Source: NAT127 sp034717695
GTDB taxonomy: Bacteria > Pseudomonadota > Gammaproteobacteria > Pseudomonadales > Porticoccaceae
DNA: 64,000 nucleotides
NCBI GenBank assembly: GCA_034717695.1
Contig: JAYELS010000021.1
Span: 124,001-188,000 of the forward strand
Reading direction: 5' to 3'
Positions 59,468 to 64,000 of this stretch are shown one piece after another; position 1 is the stretch's first letter, and each line of letters begins with the position of its first letter. The notes beneath the pieces were generated by a model. The model made no database searches. It was not told where the DNA came from and worked only from the letters and a program-made list of their open reading frames with translations. A program made the translations under genes and the position numbers.

Positions 59468-60406
59468 TCAATCCCGGGCAAAGATCCCGTCGATGGTGGC
59501 CAGGTCCGCCGCCGACAGCCGCACCCTGTCGGTCTTGAGGTTGCTCTGAAGCTGCGCGGCGCTCTTGGCCCCGGGGATGATCACCTCGATGGCGGGCCGG
59601 GTCAGGCACCAGGCGAGGGCGATGTGGGCCACTTCCACCCCGTGGTCCGCGGCGATGGGGCGCAGGGCTTCGACCCGGGCGAGGTTTTCCCGGTAATTCT
59701 CGCCCGTGAACAACGGGTGCTCGGCGCGAAAATCCGTAAAACCCATGGCGGCGTCGTAACGGCCACCGAGCAGTCCCGCCGCCAGGGGAAAGTAGGGAAT
59801 GTAGGCAATCCCCCGGGACTCACAGAACGGCAACATCTCCCCCTCCGCCTCCCGCTGGAACAGGTTGTAGAGGTTCTGGATCACGTCCACGTGGCCGTCC
59901 CGGTTGGCCTCCTTGAGCTGGGCCAGGGAGAAATTCGACACCCCGATGGCGCGGATCTTTCCCGCCTCCTTGAGCCGCTTGAGGGCACCCACCGCTTCGT
60001 ACTTGGGGGTGGCCTCGTCCGGCTGGTGAATGTAGAAGAGGTCGATGCAGTCCGTTTGCAGGCGCCGCAGGCTGTCCTCCACGCACTGGGTGAGAAAGGC
60101 CGGGGAGTTGTCGAACACCACCCCGCCGTCGACGAAGCGGTAGGCACCCTTGGTGGCGAGCACCACCCTGTCCCGGGCGCCCGCCTCCGCCACCGCCTCG
60201 CCGATAAGGATTTCCGAGCGCTCCGGGCCGTAGATAAAGGCGGTGTCGAAAAAATCGATGCCGAGATCGATGGCGGCATGCACCAGGGCCTTGCCCTCCG
60301 GCTCGCCGAGGGAGCCGTAGACGTTGTGCCCCCCCACGGCGTTGGCGCCGAGGCCGATACGGTTGACCCAGAGGTCGGTGGTGCCGATGCGGGTTTTGTC
60401 GGTCAC
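59468..60406 (-). CDS. Aldo/keto reductase
   Basis: 312 residues, (beta/alpha)8 NADPH reductase. The catalytic tetrad is visible: Asp in DFFDTAFIYGPERSE, Tyr in the same stretch, Lys in VLATKGAYRF, His in LFYIHQPDE. GVSNFSLAQL matches the family's GVSNF. GTG 60404–60406 with GGAGG. The stop of the GMC gene is 4 bases away, so the two form an operon. Confidence 0.9.
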   Translation of the reverse strand: MTDKTRIGTTDLWVNRIGLGANAVGGHNVYGSLGEPEGKALVHAAIDLGIDFFDTAFIYGPERSEILIGEAVAEAGARDRVVLATKGAYRFVDGGVVFDNSPAFLTQCVEDSLRRLQTDCIDLFYIHQPDEATPKYEAVGALKRLKEAGKIRAIGVSNFSLAQLKEANRDGHVDVIQNLYNLFQREAEGEMLPFCESRGIAYIPYFPLAAGLLGGRYDAAMGFTDFRAEHPLFTGENYRENLARVEALRPIAADHGVEVAHIALAWCLTRPAIEVIIPGAKSAAQLQSNLKTDRVRLSAADLATIDGIFARD

Positions 60407-60410
60407 GGCG

Positions 60411-62039
60411 CTATCCTCCGTTGCGTGCGTCGTCGAGCATCAGATCGGCGGCGCGCCAACCCACCGCCATGGCCGGGGCATTGGTATTGCCCGACACCAG
60501 TCCGGGCATGATGGAGCAGTCCGCTACCCTGAGGCCCCGCACCCCCCGCACCCGCAGGCGCGGGTCCACCACCGAGCCCTCGTCGCCCCCCATGCGGCAG
60601 GTGCCGGTGCCGTGCAGGCCGCAGGTGGCGAGCTTGCGGAAGGCATCGAGGATCTCCTCATCGCTCTGGCAGGCGTCCCCCGGCAGCAGCTCCGCAACGA
60701 TATGGCGGGCCAGGGCGGGCTGGCGGGCGTACTCCCGCATGTAGCGCACCGCGGCCACCGCCAGGGCCTTGTCCTCCTCCGTGGCGAGCCAGTTGGGGAT
60801 GATCTCCGGGTTAGCATCCGGGTCGGCGCCGGTGATGGCAAGGGTGCCCTCGCTGGTCAGTTGCAGCAGCTGGCCGTAGATGGACAGGCCCGGCTCCTTG
60901 CTGATATTGGCGAGGGGCACGGGGTGGTTGTCGTCGCTCAGGGCAAAGGTGTAGCCCCCCAAGTATAGCTGCAGGTTGGGAGGGCCCGCCCGCTCGCCGA
61001 CCCGAGCGAAGGCGCCCACCTCGAAGGGCCCGGTGGCCAGCGCCCCGCTGCCGAACAGCTGGTACTGGACGATGCTCTTCACAAGGCCGAGGCCAAAGAA
61101 GGCGCGGTGGTTGCCCCCGTTGCTGTCGATGCGAAACGGCATGGCGAAGGACAGGTGCTCCCGGAGGCGACGGCCCACATCGGGGCTGTCGGCCACCACC
61201 GGCACGCCGGCGCGGTCGAGCACCCCCCGGGGGCCGATGCCGGAGAGCTGCAGGAGCCGCGGGCTCTCCAGGGTGCCCCCGGCGATGACGATCTCCCCCC
61301 GGCAGCGGAACTGTTCGCGACGGTCGCCGAGATCCACCTCCACACCGCTGGCGCGGGTGCCGTCGAACAGTACGCGGCGGGCGCGGGCGCCGGTCACCAC
61401 CCGCAGGTTGGGGCGGTTGCGGGCCGGATCGAGAAAGGCCCGGGCGCCGCTGACGCGGCGGCCATTGCGGATATTGTGGCAGTAGTAGCCCACCCGGGGG
61501 CCCGGCTCGGCGTTGAGGTCATCGCTGCGCTTAAGGCCCAGCTGCTCCCCGGCGGCGATCATGTCGGCGGTAAGGGGATAGCGGTACTGGCCCGGGGTTA
61601 CCGTCACCGGGCCGCCCTCGCCCCGGCTGTCGCTGCCCCCCAGCTGGTGGTCCTCGATGGCCTTGAAGGCGGCCTTCATGGCGGCCCAGTTCCAGCCCTG
61701 GCAGCCGAGGCTCTCCCAGTGGTCGTAGTCCTCCGGCTGGCCCCGGGACCAGATCATGCCGTTGATGGCGGAGGAACCGCCAAGGCCCTTGCCGCGAATC
61801 CACACCTCCGGGGTGCCGGCATCCGCAGTGCGGGGCTGTGCCACCTGGTAGGCCCAGGTGTGGGCCGGGCTGGATACCAGCCTGGCGATGCCCTTGGGCA
61901 TGGTCACCAGCAGGTCGCGGTTGGCGCCGCCGGCCTCCAGCAGCAGTACCTGGTGGCGGCCATCCGCCGACAGGCGATTGGCCAGGACACAGCCGGCGGA
62001 GCCGGCGCCAACGACGATGTAATCGAATTCCCCATTCAT
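60411..62039 (-). CDS. GMC-family oxidoreductase (glucose-methanol-choline type)
   Basis: 542 residues. The FAD motif DYIVVGAGSAGCVLANRLS is at residue 5. LGGSSAINGMIWSRG and GAIESPRLLQLSGIG-like GTLESPRLLQLSGIGPRGVL are the GMC signatures. The C-terminus GLHGTGTCRMGGD and NTNAPAMAVGWRAADLML complete it. Oxidises an alcohol. ATG 62039 was preferred over ATG 62060 because AAGGGGAT lies at proper spacing. No signal peptide. Confidence 0.92.
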   Translation of the reverse strand: MNGEFDYIVVGAGSAGCVLANRLSADGRHQVLLLEAGGANRDLLVTMPKGIARLVSSPAHTWAYQVAQPRTADAGTPEVWIRGKGLGGSSAINGMIWSRGQPEDYDHWESLGCQGWNWAAMKAAFKAIEDHQLGGSDSRGEGGPVTVTPGQYRYPLTADMIAAGEQLGLKRSDDLNAEPGPRVGYYCHNIRNGRRVSGARAFLDPARNRPNLRVVTGARARRVLFDGTRASGVEVDLGDRREQFRCRGEIVIAGGTLESPRLLQLSGIGPRGVLDRAGVPVVADSPDVGRRLREHLSFAMPFRIDSNGGNHRAFFGLGLVKSIVQYQLFGSGALATGPFEVGAFARVGERAGPPNLQLYLGGYTFALSDDNHPVPLANISKEPGLSIYGQLLQLTSEGTLAITGADPDANPEIIPNWLATEEDKALAVAAVRYMREYARQPALARHIVAELLPGDACQSDEEILDAFRKLATCGLHGTGTCRMGGDEGSVVDPRLRVRGVRGLRVADCSIMPGLVSGNTNAPAMAVGWRAADLMLDDARNGG

Positions 62040-62199
62040 TGTTATCCCCTTGTCTGTCATTCGTTATCAACGGCGGCAGACGGCGTTGTCCGCCGCCCCG
62101 CCGGGGAAATTGCCACCCGTATCCGTGGCAAGGATGGCGCTTTGCCTCCCCGTCGCCCAGCTGTCTACAATGGCAGGGTCAGACACCGCGAGACATCCC

Positions 62200-62796
62200 A
62201 TGCCCGTCAACGTCAACCACCAGGCGCGCCGCCTCGCCATCGCCGGGATCGTCGCCGACATCATCGCCAGCAAGGGTCTCGACGGTGTGACCATCCGCAA
62301 CGTGGCGGCCGCCGCCGGCTACAGCACCACCATCGTCACCCACTACTTCTCCGGCAAGTACGATCTGTTGAAGCACAGCCACCAGGTGGCCGCGGCCCAC
62401 GCCCAGAAGCGGGTCCACGCCGTGCTGGCCCGCGACCCCACCGACCTGCAGGGCTGCCTGGAGGCCCTGCTGCCCCTCACCAAGGCGTCCCTCAGGGACT
62501 GGAAAATCTATTTCGCCTTCTGGCAGGTGGCCACCTTCGACGCGGAGTTCACCGAGCAGGAGAAGCGCTCCGCACAGCACGCGCGGGACCTGATCGCCAT
62601 CACCCTCGACGCCCGCCGCGAGGCGGGGCTGCTGCCGGCGGACAGCGATATCCCCGCCCTGGCGCGGCGGCTGCTGACCATCATCCAGGGCATCGCCACC
62701 CAGGCCATCGTCGACGGGGTGGAGTGGTCGCCGGCGCGGCAGCGGGAATTTCTCGCCAGCGAACTGCGCCTCGTCTCCCTGATCGGCGACCCCTGA
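62200..62796 (+). CDS. TetR-family transcriptional regulator
   Basis: 198 residues. Helix-turn-helix: IASKGLDGVTIRNVAAAAGY and STTIVTHYFSGKYDLLKH. Effector domain RDWKIYFAFWQVATFDAEF follows. This fits BetI-like TetR regulators. ATG 62200 was chosen, close to the motif; an upstream in-frame ATG adds non-conserved residues. Divergent from the GMC-AKR operon, so a likely repressor of it. Convergent with the SnoaL gene. Confidence 0.87.
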   Translation: MPVNVNHQARRLAIAGIVADIIASKGLDGVTIRNVAAAAGYSTTIVTHYFSGKYDLLKHSHQVAAAHAQKRVHAVLARDPTDLQGCLEALLPLTKASLRDWKIYFAFWQVATFDAEFTEQEKRSAQHARDLIAITLDARREAGLLPADSDIPALARRLLTIIQGIATQAIVDGVEWSPARQREFLASELRLVSLIGDP

Positions 62797-62820
62797 ACCA
62801 CCCCGGCGCCTTCCTTAAAA

Positions 62821-63282
62821 TCAAGCGCGCCCGTGGATCTCGGCCAGGGAGTCGGGCAGCGGCATCAGGGAGGATTCGCCGAATGTTTTCATCTTCCAGC
62901 CATTGGCGGTGCGCACGCAGTCGAGGAAGTAGCGCACGTACACCAGCACGCTGTTGCCGTCGCGGCTGGCACCCATGCCCATCACGTAGGCCCGGCAGGT
63001 GGCGGTGTCGCCCTCCAACCTGTCGATGACGAGGTTGCTGTTGAAGTGACCGTGGTGGGTCATGTCCTTGAACACCTGGGTGAAAAAGCCGCGAATCGCC
63101 TCGCGCCCTTCGAAACGGGGCAGGTGAATGCCGCCGAGATCGAAGACGGCGTCGTCGGTGAAGCAGTCCAGCACCGCCTCGACATCGGCCAGTGCATCCA
63201 CCGCCGTGCAGTAGGCGGTCAGCAGATCCTGCAGGGCCTGTCGGTCCTCCATCGCCTGAAGGCGTTGTTCCAGTGTTGCCAT
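62821..63282 (-). CDS. SnoaL/NTF2-like protein
   Basis: 153 residues: RLQAMEDRQALQDLLTAYCT, FTDDAVFDLGGIHLPRFEGR, VYVRYFLDCVRTANGWKMK. Conical-pocket fold, as for the genes at 26991 and 42063. Downstream of the TonB receptor by 71 bases on the same strand and probably co-transcribed. Confidence 0.83.
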   Translation of the reverse strand: MATLEQRLQAMEDRQALQDLLTAYCTAVDALADVEAVLDCFTDDAVFDLGGIHLPRFEGREAIRGFFTQVFKDMTHHGHFNSNLVIDRLEGDTATCRAYVMGMGASRDGNSVLVYVRYFLDCVRTANGWKMKTFGESSLMPLPDSLAEIHGRA

Positions 63283-63353
63283 GGTTCGTTACTCCCGTTA
63301 TTGGGTGATGGATTGTGTCGGGCGCCCGGGCTTGGTGCCGGGCGCCCCGAGGT

Positions 63354-64000
63354 TTACCAGTTGAGCCGGAAGGTGACGCCGTATTCCCGCGGCGGCTGGT
63401 AGAACACCTGGGTGAAGAGCCCAGGGTTCCAGGTCACCGAGTCGATGTAGCGCTTGTCGAGAAGGTTGTTGGCCCACAGCTCGATGGACCAGCTCTCGCT
63501 CGGCGGCGTCCAGCGGATATTGGCGTTCACTAGGTCCGTGGCCTGGATCTTGACGATGGCCGGGTTGGCCAGGTTTTGCAGGTATTTCTCGCCGGTGTGG
63601 CGGTAGAGCAGGCTCGCCTCGGCGACGCCATCCGCCACGGGGAATTGATAATCGAGCCCCAGGGTGGCGGAAAACTCCGGGGCGTTCTGCAGGCGCTTGC
63701 CGCTCAGGTCGACGCCGTCAGTGGTGATGAAATCCTCGTATTCGGCGTGGAGGTAGGCCATCGAGCTGGTCACCGAAAACCGCTCGGTGACCAGGCCAGT
63801 CAGTTCCAGTTCGGCACCCCAGATGTTGGATTCCGCCACGTTGTAGATGGTGGTACCCACCGGCGAGCCCGACTCCAGCAGGAAGTTCTGGGCCAACTGC
63901 ATGTCCTCGTAGATCATGTAGAAGGCGGCGAGATTGGCCCTGAGGCGGCTGTCGAGGAAATCCCCCTTCATGCCGGCCTCGAAGGTGTCGATGGTCTCCG
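63354..64000 (-). CDS. TonB-dependent outer-membrane receptor (C-terminal part, cut by right edge)
   Basis: About 215 residues of the barrel's C-terminal third: ETIDTFEAGMKGD, NVAESNIWGAELELTGLVTE, DFITTDGVDLSGKRLQNAPE, LVNANIRWTPPSESWSIELW, and final FRLNW. The reading stays open across the right edge. A third receptor of the same general class as those at 22819 and 31274. Confidence 0.9.
   Translation of the reverse strand, partial: ETIDTFEAGMKGDFLDSRLRANLAAFYMIYEDMQLAQNFLLESGSPVGTTIYNVAESNIWGAELELTGLVTERFSVTSSMAYLHAEYEDFITTDGVDLSGKRLQNAPEFSATLGLDYQFPVADGVAEASLLYRHTGEKYLQNLANPAIVKIQATDLVNANIRWTPPSESWSIELWANNLLDKRYIDSVTWNPGLFTQVFYQPPREYGVTFRLNW

Overview
The window is GC-rich chromosomal DNA from a gammaproteobacterium. 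The signs are a LexA box of the CTGT-N8-ACAG type, the ubiK–comM neighbourhood, an fpr/finR divergent pair and gamma-type urease genes. The catabolic content (TonB-dependent receptors, Rieske oxygenases, SnoaL-like proteins, MDR and SDR oxidoreductases) resembles marine oligotrophic gammaproteobacteria such as Halieaceae or Spongiibacteraceae. That placement is inference; no rRNA or marker gene is present. No tRNA, rRNA, CRISPR array, insertion sequence or prophage was seen.

Region 1 (1–7.7 kb, minus strand) is a urea module: ureD-A-B-C-E-F-G, a Ni/Co-permease-like protein, a terminator, and the truncated urea-binding protein UrtA. The gaps between the ure genes carry an unusual repeat family built from the heptamer GTCAGAC/GTCTGAC in inverted arms.

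Region 2 (7.8–17.8 kb) is mostly housekeeping: ubiK, comM, a conserved membrane protein, a LexA-boxed umuDC-like pair that has lost catalytic residues in both proteins, fpr/finR, a CNNM/CBS transporter, an arginase-family ureohydrolase, and a PAS histidine kinase with a degenerate ATPase domain.

Region 3 (17.8–64 kb) is a very large catabolic accessory region. It holds three Rieske ring-hydroxylating oxygenase alpha subunits, one Rieske ferredoxin, three TonB-dependent receptors (one cut by the right edge) and a PVA-dehydrogenase-like quinohaemoprotein. It also holds two 3-ketosteroid-dehydrogenase-like flavoproteins (one Tat-exported and paired with a cytochrome c), a GMC oxidoreductase, an acyl-CoA dehydrogenase with an APH-like kinase, a tannase/feruloyl-esterase-family hydrolase, several SDR/MDR/AKR/LLM oxidoreductases, four SnoaL/NTF2-like proteins, three xylose-isomerase-like TIM barrels and three TetR regulators.

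The likely logic of region 3 is uptake of a bulky hydrophobic or glycosylated compound through TonB receptors, periplasmic oxidation (quinohaemoprotein, Tat flavoprotein plus cytochrome), hydroxylation by Rieske oxygenases, and onward oxidation, reduction and ring or side-chain cleavage in the cytoplasm. The substrate (terpenoid, steroid-like or aromatic) cannot be read from sequence. Several intergenic palindromes recur upstream of these operons, notably A-rich sequence around CAAGCTTG at three promoters, and suggest shared regulation.
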